Both the position numbers and the translations under genes were made by a program. The notes under the pieces are model-generated. The model did not search any database, had not been told where the DNA came from, and was given only the letters and a program-made list of their open reading frames with translations. 8,217 nt of DNA from Desulfotignum sp. (GTDB lineage: Bacteria > Desulfobacterota > Desulfobacteria > Desulfobacterales > Desulfobacteraceae), in assembly GCA_011390695.1 (NCBI GenBank), contig JAABRW010000460.1, positions 1 through 8,217 of the forward strand, written 5' to 3'. Shown one piece after another: positions 1 to 6,375 of this stretch. Each line of letters opens with the position of its first letter. Within the stretch, counting starts at the first letter, position 1.

Positions 1-530
1 AGAAATCCGGCCAGCAGGGCAAACCCGCCCCCGCCGGTGATCACCAGGGCCATGAATGCGCCCTGGCGGGCATCGGCCCGGTGCCGCCAGAAACCGATGA
101 GCAGAAAGGAGCTGATGCTGGTCAATTCCCAGAACACCATCAGCAGAAGCAGGTTTTCCGACAGCACAATGCCCAGCATGGAGCCCATGAAAAAAAGCAG
201 GTAGGTGTAGAACCGTCCCATGGGGTCTTCTTTGGCAATGTAATAGCGTGCGTAAAGGATGATGAGCAGTCCGATGCCCAGTACCAGCAGGGCGAACAAA
301 AACCCGAACCCGCTCACCCGGAAGGCAAAGGTAAGCCCCATGGCAGGAATCCAGGACCGGGTGTAAAGGGGCATCTCTCCTGTGAAAACGGCCGGTGCCT
401 GGAGCAGCAGCAGTAACAGGGAAAATCCGGCAATCACGCCGGCAGATGCGGCATTGAGATTGCGGTTGTGAAACAGACAGGGTATGAATGCCCCAAGTAA
501 AGGGAGCAGGGGTATCAATGCAAGGGTCAT
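1..530 (-). CDS. mrpA: MrpA-type cation/proton antiporter subunit A (5' part, C-terminus outside window)
   Basis: This is the N-terminal 176 residues of a large membrane subunit of a multisubunit Na+(or K+)/H+ antiporter of the Mrp/Mnh type, homologous to NuoL of complex I. It acts in the inner membrane. The visible part is almost entirely hydrophobic, with short charged loops such as YYIAKEDPMGRFYTY (about residues 96-110). The MrpA/NuoL hallmark FWELTSISSFLLIGFW lies at about 133-147; its Glu135 corresponds to the conserved transmembrane glutamate needed for antiport in this family. A glycine-rich run near 165-168 follows. The ATG at 530 is preceded by GGAGAG with a good spacing, and the hydrophobic N-terminus begins immediately, so the start is well supported. 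The gene is cut by the left edge. It follows the aminotransferase gene by 92 bases in the same orientation. A NuoL or hydrogenase-4 type subunit is the main alternative, but the wording around residues 110-147 is closest to MrpA. Confidence 0.85.
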   Translation of the reverse strand, partial: MTLALIPLLPLLGAFIPCLFHNRNLNAASAGVIAGFSLLLLLLQAPAVFTGEMPLYTRSWIPAMGLTFAFRVSGFGFLFALLVLGIGLLIILYARYYIAKEDPMGRFYTYLLFFMGSMLGIVLSENLLLLMVFWELTSISSFLLIGFWRHRADARQGAFMALVITGGGGFALLAGF

Positions 531-622
531 GGCTCTCCAAAATATACGTTTACACGGTCGCTTGCACACCAGGGTCTGAAAGCGGACTCAGGTATATAAA
601 ATTCAGGAGTGCCGGAAAAAAG
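531..622. other. Intergenic gap between the aminotransferase gene and mrpA
   Basis: These 92 bases separate the end of the thi operon from mrpA. I see no hairpin followed by a U-run. The only U-run on the minus strand directly follows the aminotransferase stop codon and has no convincing stem before it. A weak 5-bp stem (CTGAG/TTCAG) is present without a U-tract. TTGACT overlaps the stop codon and TATATA lies downstream, but the spacing is about 21-22 bases, so I do not call a promoter. Read-through from the thi operon into mrpA therefore cannot be excluded. Confidence 0.5.
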
Positions 623-1540
623 TCAAGGATTTTCGGAATGATTCAGGCTGTTTTCATCCTTTTTCATTGGGGAAAACCAGGGGTCCTGTTTTTGCATCTG
701 CTTTATTTTAGAGGAAAAAGCTGCCTGGAGAGCTTTTGCAACCGGACCGGGGGCTCCGTTTCCCACAGGCTTTGTGTTGAGGGTTACGATGGGTGTGATT
801 TCCGTTGTGGTGCCGGTGATCATCAGTTCGGATGCCAGATGGATCCGGTTGTCATATACCGGTTCCTGGGAAGTCCGGATGTTCAGTTCCCGGCACAGGT
901 CCAGCACGGTTTCTCTGGTAATGCCCCCCAGGATATAATTGGACAGTGGCGCTGTGGTCACGGTGTTTTCAAACACGGCCATGAAATTGGCGTGGGTGCC
1001 TTCCATCAGCACCCCGTCCCGGACAAAAATGGCTTCGCCTGCTTTTTTTTCTGCAGCCTGCTGGCTGGCCAGGACATTGGCGGTCAATCCCGTGGTTTTC
1101 ATGTCACACCGGGCCCACCGGATGTCCGGCACGGTGATGGCGTGGATGCCGGTTTTTCTCTGGCGGTCTTTCACAGTTGGGTCAAAGCTGGAAACACACA
1201 TATATACCGTGGGTTCCGTTACCGGGTCGGGAAAGGCATGGTTGCGCGGTGCCGTGCCCCGGGTCACCTGGATGTACACCAGCGCATCCTGGTCTGCAAG
1301 ATGGTTTTTGCGGATCAGGTCCCGGGCAACGGGGATCAGGTGGGAAAAATTCCTGCAGGCAAGCCTGAGATGGTCAGCCCCATGGTTCAGGCGGCGGATA
1401 TGGGCTTCGGGCCGGAAAAGCAGGCCCGGGTAATACCGGATCACCTCATAGAGGCTGTCACTGAACAAAAATCCCCGGTCATCCGGTGAGATGCGGATCT
1501 CATCCTTTTCCATGAACCGGCCGTTGAAATATGCTGTCAT
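623..1540 (-). CDS. dat: D-amino acid aminotransferase (PLP class IV)
   Basis: A 305-residue fold-type IV PLP enzyme, expected to be cytosolic and to transfer the amino group between D-amino acids and 2-oxo acids (for example D-alanine and D-glutamate). The Schiff-base lysine is K148 in RCDMKT, and the cofactor-binding glutamate is E180 in LMEGTHANF. ILGGITRETV (about 203-212) is the usual phosphate-binding turn. Y31, R99 and H101 (TRGTAPRNH) match the Tyr31/Arg98/His100 carboxylate trap of Bacillus D-amino acid aminotransferase, which favours this over BCAT or aminodeoxychorismate lyase. The frame stays open upstream to an ATG at 1639, but that part overlaps the previous gene and has no family resemblance. 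The ATG at 1540 has AAGGA seven bases upstream and starts with the family-typical N-terminus (MTAYFNGRF). The protein is about 20 residues longer at the C-terminus than typical enzymes of about 280 residues. It is the last gene of the riboswitch-headed thi operon, 40 bases after the hydrolase. Confidence 0.88.
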   Translation of the reverse strand: MTAYFNGRFMEKDEIRISPDDRGFLFSDSLYEVIRYYPGLLFRPEAHIRRLNHGADHLRLACRNFSHLIPVARDLIRKNHLADQDALVYIQVTRGTAPRNHAFPDPVTEPTVYMCVSSFDPTVKDRQRKTGIHAITVPDIRWARCDMKTTGLTANVLASQQAAEKKAGEAIFVRDGVLMEGTHANFMAVFENTVTTAPLSNYILGGITRETVLDLCRELNIRTSQEPVYDNRIHLASELMITGTTTEITPIVTLNTKPVGNGAPGPVAKALQAAFSSKIKQMQKQDPWFSPMKKDENSLNHSENP

Positions 1541-1580
1541 ATCTGAATCCTTACAAAAAGTGCATGGGCCAGCATCTCTT

Positions 1581-2297
1581 TTATGCCAGGTATTGACACC
1601 TGTCAACAAAGGATTTGAAAAGCGGCAGCATGGCATCATTTTTCTGGAGCATCAGTTCCGGGTGCCACTGCACCAGGTCCATGGGCAGGGTCTGGTGCTC
1701 GGCAGCTTCGATGATGCCGTCCGGGGACCGGGCCGTGATGACCAGTCCCTCTCCGAGCCTGTCGATGGCCTGGTGGTGCCGGGAGTTGACCGGGATCCGG
1801 TCACCAAACATCCCATGCAGCCGGGAGCCGGGCACAATGTCAATCTCATGGTCGGTGTCAAAAGAGATCACCTCCTGGGTGTGCCTGTCTAGCGGGCCGC
1901 ATACCTGGGTGTAAATATCCTGGAACAGGGTGCCCCCCAGGGCCACGTTCACCACCTGGAGCCCCCGGCAGATGGCCAGCACCGGCATTTTTTCGGCCAT
2001 GGCCAGATCCAGCACCCCCATCTGGAACCGGTCCAGGGCAGTGTCCATCTCTCCGATTTCCGGTATCGGGGCCTGGTGAAAAAAGGCAGGGTCCATGTCT
2101 TTGCCGCCGGTGAACAAAAATCCCCGGACCGATGCGGCCATGGCCGGCAGAATGTCCAGATCCGGGGTAAAGGGCAGGATAAGGGGGACGCCGCCGGCTT
2201 TTTCAACGGCATGGGTATAGGCTGTCGGGATGGACGTGGCCGGCATGTTGAATTTGTTCAGGTCGGTGTGGCCGACAACAGCAATAAGCGGCTTCAT
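1581..2297 (-). CDS. Gamma-glutamyl hydrolase, peptidase C26 / PuuD-like class I amidotransferase
   Basis: A 238-residue single-domain class I glutamine-amidotransferase-like hydrolase of the peptidase C26 family, whose members cleave gamma-glutamyl amides such as gamma-glutamyl-GABA (PuuD). The nucleophile elbow is AICRGLQ with C110. The triad is completed by H212 and E214 in VQWHPE near the C-terminus. The glycine-rich oxyanion segment LFTGGKDMDP lies at 61-70, and RHTQEV and NSRHHQAID are family-typical. There is no signal peptide and no synthase domain, so it should act alone in the cytosol. The ATG at 2297 overlaps the thiD stop codon as ATGA, which suggests translational coupling; only a weak G-rich SD (GGGGA) precedes it. 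The natural substrate is unknown. Its position suggests a link to thiamin precursors or to the D-amino acid aminotransferase that follows, but this is inference. Length is slightly below that of E. coli PuuD (about 254). Confidence 0.88.
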   Translation of the reverse strand: MKPLIAVVGHTDLNKFNMPATSIPTAYTHAVEKAGGVPLILPFTPDLDILPAMAASVRGFLFTGGKDMDPAFFHQAPIPEIGEMDTALDRFQMGVLDLAMAEKMPVLAICRGLQVVNVALGGTLFQDIYTQVCGPLDRHTQEVISFDTDHEIDIVPGSRLHGMFGDRIPVNSRHHQAIDRLGEGLVITARSPDGIIEAAEHQTLPMDLVQWHPELMLQKNDAMLPLFKSFVDRCQYLA

Positions 2298-3139
2298 GAA
2301 TCAGTCCCCAAAGGGTTTGTGTTTTTGGTGCCGGGCCAGAGAGTGAAAAAATGGTGAACCGGGCCATGGCCCTGACCGATGGAAAAATCGGCCCCGGCAG
2401 CCAGGGCACCGGTGATATAGGCTTTGGCTGCTTTCACAGCACCTGGTATGTCCATGCCCCTGGCCAGCCCGGCGCAGACAGCTGATGACAGGGTGCATCC
2501 GGTGCCGTGGGAATTGGGGGTCTGGACCCGGTTACCGGGCAGCGCAAGCAGCTGCCCTGTGTCTGCTGAAAACAGCAGGTCACTGCTGTCCGTATCATCC
2601 AGGTGTCCGCCCTTGAGCAGGACATGGGGACATCCCAGGCTTGAAAGGTCCCTGGCAGCATCGGGCATTTCCGCCCGGGTGGTGATTTCTCTGCCCAGGA
2701 GCACCGAGGCTTCGGGCAGGTTCGGGGTGATGATATCCGCCATGGGAATCAGGGCCTGTTTCAAGGCTGCCACTGCATCATCCCGGAGCAGCTTGTCCCC
2801 GCTTTTGGCCACCATGACCGGATCCAGCACAATATTGGCACACTGCCATTTTTCCAGGTGCCGGGCCACGGTGAAGATCACCTCCGGGGAATGCAGCATC
2901 CCGATTTTGACGGCATCAGTGCCGATATCCGCCAGTACCGCATCCATCTGCTGCCCGATAAATTGGGGGGGCACGGCAAATATGCCGGTCACTTCTTTTG
3001 TGTTCTGGGCGGTGAGTGCGGTGATCACGGACATGCCGTAACATTCCAGGGCGCAAAAGGTTTTCAGGTCTGCCTGGATACCGGCGCCGCCGCCGCTGTC
3101 CGACCCGGCAATGGTCAGGGCCCGATAATATTTTTTCAT
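2294..3139 (-). CDS. thiD: Hydroxymethylpyrimidine / phosphomethylpyrimidine kinase ThiD
   Basis: A 281-residue ribokinase-family kinase that phosphorylates 4-amino-5-hydroxymethyl-2-methylpyrimidine (HMP) to HMP-P and then HMP-PP, the pyrimidine half used by ThiE. The N-terminal AGSDSGGGAGIQADLKTF (about 11-28) is the HMP-binding and glycine-rich signature of ThiD. ECYGMSVITALTAQNT (32-47) is also diagnostic. LDPVMVAKSGDKLL (about 105-118) and the C-terminal anion hole NSHGTGCTLSSA (209-220), with C215, complete the active site. The start at 3139 has AAGGAG eight bases upstream. The gene begins 12 bases after the thiE stop and ends in a 4-base ATGA overlap with the C26 hydrolase. It is separate from thiE, unlike the ThiED fusions of some bacteria. 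The length is close to that of E. coli ThiD (about 266). Confidence 0.97.
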   Translation of the reverse strand: MKKYYRALTIAGSDSGGGAGIQADLKTFCALECYGMSVITALTAQNTKEVTGIFAVPPQFIGQQMDAVLADIGTDAVKIGMLHSPEVIFTVARHLEKWQCANIVLDPVMVAKSGDKLLRDDAVAALKQALIPMADIITPNLPEASVLLGREITTRAEMPDAARDLSSLGCPHVLLKGGHLDDTDSSDLLFSADTGQLLALPGNRVQTPNSHGTGCTLSSAVCAGLARGMDIPGAVKAAKAYITGALAAGADFSIGQGHGPVHHFFTLWPGTKNTNPLGTDS

Positions 3140-3151
3140 GAAAAGGTCTCC

Positions 3152-3772
3152 TTATGGTTGTGCATCAAAACACCTGACCAGATCCCGGGCCGCTGCATGG
3201 GGGTCTTTGGCCGAGCAGATGGCAGATACCACGGCAACGGCATCTGCCCCTGCTTTGAAGATGTCCGAAGCATTGGCAGTGTTCAGGCCGCCGATAGCTA
3301 CCAAGGGATGCCGGGAATACGCCCGGATCCTGGCCAGGCCCTCCAGGCCCCAGGGTGTTTTGGTGTCGGTTTTGGTGGGGGTGGCAAATATGGGGCTCAC
3401 CCCTAAGTAATTCACATCCAGGTCCTGGGCAGCGGTCACATCCTCCCAGGTTTCCACGGACAGCCCGATGACTGCATCAGGACCCAGCAGGCGCCGGGCC
3501 GTTTCACAGGGCATGTCGCTCTGGCCCAGGTGGACCCCGTCCGCCCCGGCAGCCAGGGCGATATCCACCCGGTCATTGATGAGCAGGGGGATGCCGGCTG
3601 CTGCGAGAATGGGTTTTAAGGTCAGGGCCTGGTTGAGAAAAAACCGGGTGGGCAGTGTTTTTTCCCGCAGCTGGACACAGGCAATGCCGGCACCGGCCGC
3701 AGCTTCCACCACACCAGCCAGGGCTCTGCCCAGGCACAGGTCCTGGTCGGTGACAAGATAGATACCCTGCAT
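3152..3772 (-). CDS. thiE: Thiamin-phosphate synthase ThiE
   Basis: A 206-residue TIM-barrel enzyme that condenses HMP-PP with hydroxyethylthiazole phosphate to thiamin phosphate, releasing pyrophosphate. Expected family landmarks appear in order: VQLREKT (33-39, pyrophosphate binding), LLINDRVDIALAAGADGVHLGQSDMP (63-88, with the metal-binding N66/D67 region), IGLSVET (102-108), YLGVSPIFATPTKTDT (122-137) and the C-terminal phosphate loop AIGGLNTAN (159-167). The frame is open further upstream, to 3952, but that portion is simply the thiM coding sequence in another frame. The ATG at 3772 lies 4 bases after the thiM stop and has AGGAAA upstream at a suitable distance, and the product then begins IYLVTD, as is usual for the family. 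It is closely linked to thiM upstream and thiD downstream, the two kinases that supply its substrates. Confidence 0.97.
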   Translation of the reverse strand: MQGIYLVTDQDLCLGRALAGVVEAAAGAGIACVQLREKTLPTRFFLNQALTLKPILAAAGIPLLINDRVDIALAAGADGVHLGQSDMPCETARRLLGPDAVIGLSVETWEDVTAAQDLDVNYLGVSPIFATPTKTDTKTPWGLEGLARIRAYSRHPLVAIGGLNTANASDIFKAGADAVAVVSAICSAKDPHAAARDLVRCFDAQP

Positions 3773-3776
3773 GGCA

Positions 3777-4574
3777 TTATTTCCTGAACAATTGGTGGAT
3801 ATCCGGTTGCGAGATCTGGTACAGGGCATCCAGAAAATGCATCTGGAAGCTGCCCGGCCCTTTGGCACTGCGGCCGGCCATCTCTCCGGCCACCCCCATG
3901 ACTGCCATGGCATGGGCAGCGGCTGCTGCGGGGTCCGGGTTGACAGCGGCAAACGCCCCGCACAGGGCCGATGCCGTGCACCCCAGGCCCGTGACCCTGG
4001 GCATCATGGCATGGCCGTTTTTGATCTGGATCACTGCATCTGCCTGAACAATATAATCAATTTCTCCGGTGATGCACACCACACTGCCGTATTTTCGGCT
4101 CAGGGTTTTGGCTGTATCAATGGCCATATCCGCGGCACTGGCACTGTCCACGCCTTTGGTGACGGCATCCTGACTTTCCAGGGCCATGATTTCAGAGCCG
4201 TTGCCCCGGATGACAGCCGGATGAAACTGCTGCATGAGTTTTCTGGCTGTATCTGTGCGGTAAGCAGTGGCGCCGGCACCCACAGGATCCAGTACCATGG
4301 GAATTTTTTTATCCTTTGCCGCTTTTGCTGCCGTGAACATGGCGGCAATCCAGGGATCGCTCAGGGTGCCGATGTTGATCACCAAAGCCCCGGCAATTCC
4401 GGCCATGTCCGCCACTTCCGGTTCAGCATGGGCCATCACCGGGGAGGCCCCAAGGGCCAGGAGGGCATTGGCGGTGTTGTTCATGACCACGTAATTGGTG
4501 ATGTTGTGTACCAGAGGCGATGTTTTTCGAATAGCCTGTACATCGGTAAAAGTGGTTTCCGGGGTTATTGTCAT
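3777..4574 (-). CDS. thiM: Hydroxyethylthiazole kinase ThiM
   Basis: A 265-residue kinase that phosphorylates 4-methyl-5-(2-hydroxyethyl)thiazole, the salvage route to the thiazole half of thiamin. Family signatures are PLVHNITNYVVMNNTANALLA (20-40, thiazole site), GASPVM (42-47), LDPVGAGAT (95-103) and TGLGCTASAL (195-204), with the catalytic-site C199. The length matches other ThiM proteins (about 260-270). An ATG 18 bases further upstream (4592) is in frame, but it has no SD. The chosen ATG at 4574 is preceded by a near-perfect AAGGAGG with four bases spacing. The gene follows thiY after 70 bases that contain an inverted repeat, and it ends 4 bases before thiE. Its presence with ThiE and ThiD, without thiazole synthesis genes here, marks the locus as a salvage operon. 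Confidence 0.97.
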   Translation of the reverse strand: MTITPETTFTDVQAIRKTSPLVHNITNYVVMNNTANALLALGASPVMAHAEPEVADMAGIAGALVINIGTLSDPWIAAMFTAAKAAKDKKIPMVLDPVGAGATAYRTDTARKLMQQFHPAVIRGNGSEIMALESQDAVTKGVDSASAADMAIDTAKTLSRKYGSVVCITGEIDYIVQADAVIQIKNGHAMMPRVTGLGCTASALCGAFAAVNPDPAAAAAHAMAVMGVAGEMAGRSAKGPGSFQMHFLDALYQISQPDIHQLFRK

Positions 4575-4578
4575 ACGT

Positions 4579-4585
4579 CCTCCTT
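4579..4585 (-). promoter_or_regulatory. Strong thiM ribosome binding site
   Basis: On the minus strand this reads AAGGAGG, complementary to the 16S rRNA tail, four bases before the ATG at 4574. It decides the thiM start against the in-frame ATG at 4592, which has only an A/T-rich sequence before it. It suggests that thiM is efficiently translated on its own rather than coupled to thiY. Confidence 0.8.
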
Positions 4586-4600
4586 GGTTCATGGTTTACA

Positions 4601-4633
4601 ATTACAGGGCAATGCCCTTGGCTTTACTGTAAT
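4601..4633 (-). repeat. Inverted repeat / RNA hairpin between thiY and thiM
   Basis: The 70-base gap between thiY and thiM contains a perfect 7-base inverted repeat, ATTACAG / CTGTAAT (4601-4607 and 4627-4633). An alternative compact hairpin, AGGGC-AAT-GCCCT (4606-4618), shares bases with one arm, so the two structures partly exclude each other. No U-run follows on the minus strand, so it is not a standard terminator. It may stabilise the 3' end of the transport part of the transcript or mark a processing point between the transporter and enzyme halves of the operon. That role is inference. Confidence 0.55.
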
Positions 4634-4644
4634 CTTTCCTTGGG

Positions 4645-5616
4645 TTATTGCCAGATATGAATCAACCGGGCGGTGTCCACTCTGTTCTGGATGAGCCCGT
4701 GGGTCAGGGCAAAATCGGCAAACGCCTGCCATTTGTCCGGATCATGGCCCAGGGTTTTGGCAAAATAGGGACGGGTCAGAGCAAAGGCGTCGGTTTCTAT
4801 TTGTTTGTCTGCCTGGGGCACGGCACCCAGGTACAGGGCCAGAGATTTTTTCGGATGCGCTGCCACGTGAACAAATGCCTTTTCCAGGGCCAGAACAAAT
4901 CCTTTGACCGCATCCTGTTTTTTATCCAGCACAGCCGGGCTGCACACAAAGATCAGTTCCTCGTAATCCGGGATCCCCCATTTTTCCAGTTCAAAAAAAG
5001 CCGCTTTATACCCATGCTGTGCCATGCCCACGGTTTCATAGGTCTTGAATGGTCCCATGACCGCATTCACTTTTCCGGACACCAGGGCCGGCAAAATGGT
5101 GAACCCTACATTCACCGGGGTGTAATCTTCAATCCGGTTGATGGATGCAAAGGCGTGCAGCAGCACATCCATGAGCCCGGGAACGGTATACCCGATTTTT
5201 TTCCCGGACAGGTCCCGGGGGTGGTCAATGCCTTTGTCTGCCAGAAACAGCAGGGTGGTCAGAGGATGTCTCACCAGGGGCGCGACCACTTTCAGTGCCA
5301 GGCCCTTGTCTGCGGCGATAATGGTCTGGGGCTGGTAGGACACGGCCAGATCCACGTTGCCAAGGGCAGCCAGTTTCAGGGCATCCGCGGTTTCCGAGGG
5401 AGAAATGATCGCAACCTGGATGTTTTGTTCAGCAAAATAGCCTTTTTCCTGTGCAACATAAATGGGCAGGTGGTCCACATTGGGAAACCAGTCCAGCATC
5501 AGGCGCAGCTTTTTCACAGCCGGCGCTTTTGCGGCAGCAGCCTGATCAGCCGGGGTATTTGCAACCGTAACCAGAGAGAAAAGCAGACAGGCAAGGCTGA
5601 TAATTACATGTTTCAT
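4645..5616 (-). CDS. thiY: ABC transporter periplasmic binding protein for thiamin pyrimidine (ThiY, NMT1/THI5-like)
   Basis: A 323-residue solute-binding protein of the NMT1/THI5-like family, which binds HMP or N-formyl/aminomethyl pyrimidine precursors and delivers them to the ThiX-ThiZ transporter. Residues 1 to about 19 form a signal peptide: basic K2 and H3, a hydrophobic core IISLACLLFSLV, and a possible signal peptidase I site after TVA (19). C10 lies too close to the start to be a convincing lipobox, so a soluble periplasmic protein is expected. The diagnostic LMLDWFPNVDHLPIYVAQEKGYF (39-61) opens the first lobe. ADALKLAALGNVDLAVSY (77-94), KKIGYTVPG (139-147) and NAVMGPFKTYE (184-194) follow as usual. 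An AGGA lies about ten bases before the ATG at 5616. It sits 18 bases after the permease gene. Family membership and context give the pyrimidine call; the exact ligand cannot be read from the sequence. Confidence 0.9.
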   Translation of the reverse strand: MKHVIISLACLLFSLVTVANTPADQAAAAKAPAVKKLRLMLDWFPNVDHLPIYVAQEKGYFAEQNIQVAIISPSETADALKLAALGNVDLAVSYQPQTIIAADKGLALKVVAPLVRHPLTTLLFLADKGIDHPRDLSGKKIGYTVPGLMDVLLHAFASINRIEDYTPVNVGFTILPALVSGKVNAVMGPFKTYETVGMAQHGYKAAFFELEKWGIPDYEELIFVCSPAVLDKKQDAVKGFVLALEKAFVHVAAHPKKSLALYLGAVPQADKQIETDAFALTRPYFAKTLGHDPDKWQAFADFALTHGLIQNRVDTARLIHIWQ

Positions 5617-5634
5617 AAAAGATGTTTCCTTTTT

Positions 5635-6375
5635 TTAAGATTTCCAGGTGATTATTTTTTTTTCAAGTATCCCCACCAGGGTCCACAGGAACAGCCCCAT
5701 GGCGGTAAGCCAGAGGATCGCGGCAAACACCAGCGGGGTCTGGAGCCTTGCATTGGACTGGATCATGAGAAACCCCAGTCCCTGCTGGGCCCCCACCCAT
5801 TCGCCGATCACCGCCCCGATGGTGGCCACTGACACCCCCACCCGGAGCCCGGCAAAAAACTGGGGCAATGCCCAGGGCCAGTACAAAAGAGCAAGGGTTT
5901 TGAAAAACGGGGATCCCATGAGGGTGAACAGGGTCCGGTATTCCGGATCACAGGATTTCAACCCCTGGAGCAGGCTCACGGTGATGGGAAAAAAGATGAT
6001 GATCCAGGCCATGAACACCTTGGATGCAATGCCGTATCCCAGCCAGATCACCAGCAGGGGGGCCAGGGCAAACACCGGGATGGCCTGGGATGCCACCAGA
6101 AATGGAGACAGTGCCTTTTCCAGCACCGGTTTTGCAAACATGGCAACGGCCAGGGGCACTGCCGTGGTCAGGGCCAGAAGAACCCCCAGGCAGATCTCTG
6201 CACCTGTGACCCCGGCATGGGGCAGGATCAGGGGGGCCTTTACAATAGCCGTCCATCCGATTTGGGAGGGCGCGGGCAGGAGAAACACAGGAACTTCCCA
6301 GATCCGTACCGCCCCTTCCCAGATCCCCAAAAGCAGGCAGACCAGTGCAGCAGCAGAAAAACCGGCCCGGTTCAT
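5635..6375 (-). CDS. thiX: ABC transporter permease ThiX (thiamin pyrimidine uptake)
   Basis: A 246-residue binding-protein-dependent permease of the inner membrane with about six transmembrane segments (roughly 7-22, 58-80, 93-111, 118-137, 183-203, 213-236). It would form the pore for the pyrimidine bound by ThiY and powered by ThiZ. The cytoplasmic EAA loop that docks to the ATPase is visible at about 145-171: E145 in DPEYRTL, G154 and a closing LP at 170-171. It is followed by the family-typical FFAGLRVGVSVATIGAVIGEW (173-193). VFLLPAPSQI near the N-terminus is also common in nitrate/taurine/ThiX-type permeases. The start ATG at 6375 overlaps the thiZ stop as ATGA and has AAGGAGG upstream (6382-6388). 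The specific thiamin-precursor assignment comes from operon context, since close paralogues transport sulfonates and nitrate. Confidence 0.9.
   Translation of the reverse strand: MNRAGFSAAALVCLLLGIWEGAVRIWEVPVFLLPAPSQIGWTAIVKAPLILPHAGVTGAEICLGVLLALTTAVPLAVAMFAKPVLEKALSPFLVASQAIPVFALAPLLVIWLGYGIASKVFMAWIIIFFPITVSLLQGLKSCDPEYRTLFTLMGSPFFKTLALLYWPWALPQFFAGLRVGVSVATIGAVIGEWVGAQQGLGFLMIQSNARLQTPLVFAAILWLTAMGLFLWTLVGILEKKIITWKS

Noticed and set aside
593..626. Possible promoter for mrpA (TTGACT ... TATATA)
   Set aside because: The spacer is about 21-22 bases, too long for sigma-70, and the best hexamer at 17 bases spacing matches poorly.
488..1489. Plus-strand open frame of 333 residues opposite the aminotransferase gene
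   Set aside because: The minus-strand frame has intact PLP enzyme motifs. The plus frame has no recognisable motif, and its start lies inside mrpA on the other strand.
1541..1639. Upstream extension of the aminotransferase to the ATG at 1639
   Set aside because: These 33 residues overlap the hydrolase gene and do not resemble the family N-terminus; the ATG at 1540 has a proper SD.
3773..3952. Upstream extension of ThiE to 3952 as a possible fusion domain
   Set aside because: The sequence is the thiM coding region read in another frame. ThiE begins canonically at 3772, just after the thiM stop codon.
4606..4618. Hairpin AGGGC/GCCCT as a terminator after thiY
   Set aside because: It has only five base pairs and no U-tract follows; thiM right after it lacks its own evident promoter.
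3771..4694. Plus-strand open frame of 307 residues opposite thiM
   Set aside because: Shadow of thiM. It has no SD, no domain pattern and an unusual His/Gly-rich composition.
4648..5832. Long plus-strand open frame (394 residues) opposite thiY and thiX
   Set aside because: It is antisense to two clearly recognisable genes, shows no domain-like pattern and has a low-complexity composition typical of a shadow frame in GC-rich DNA.
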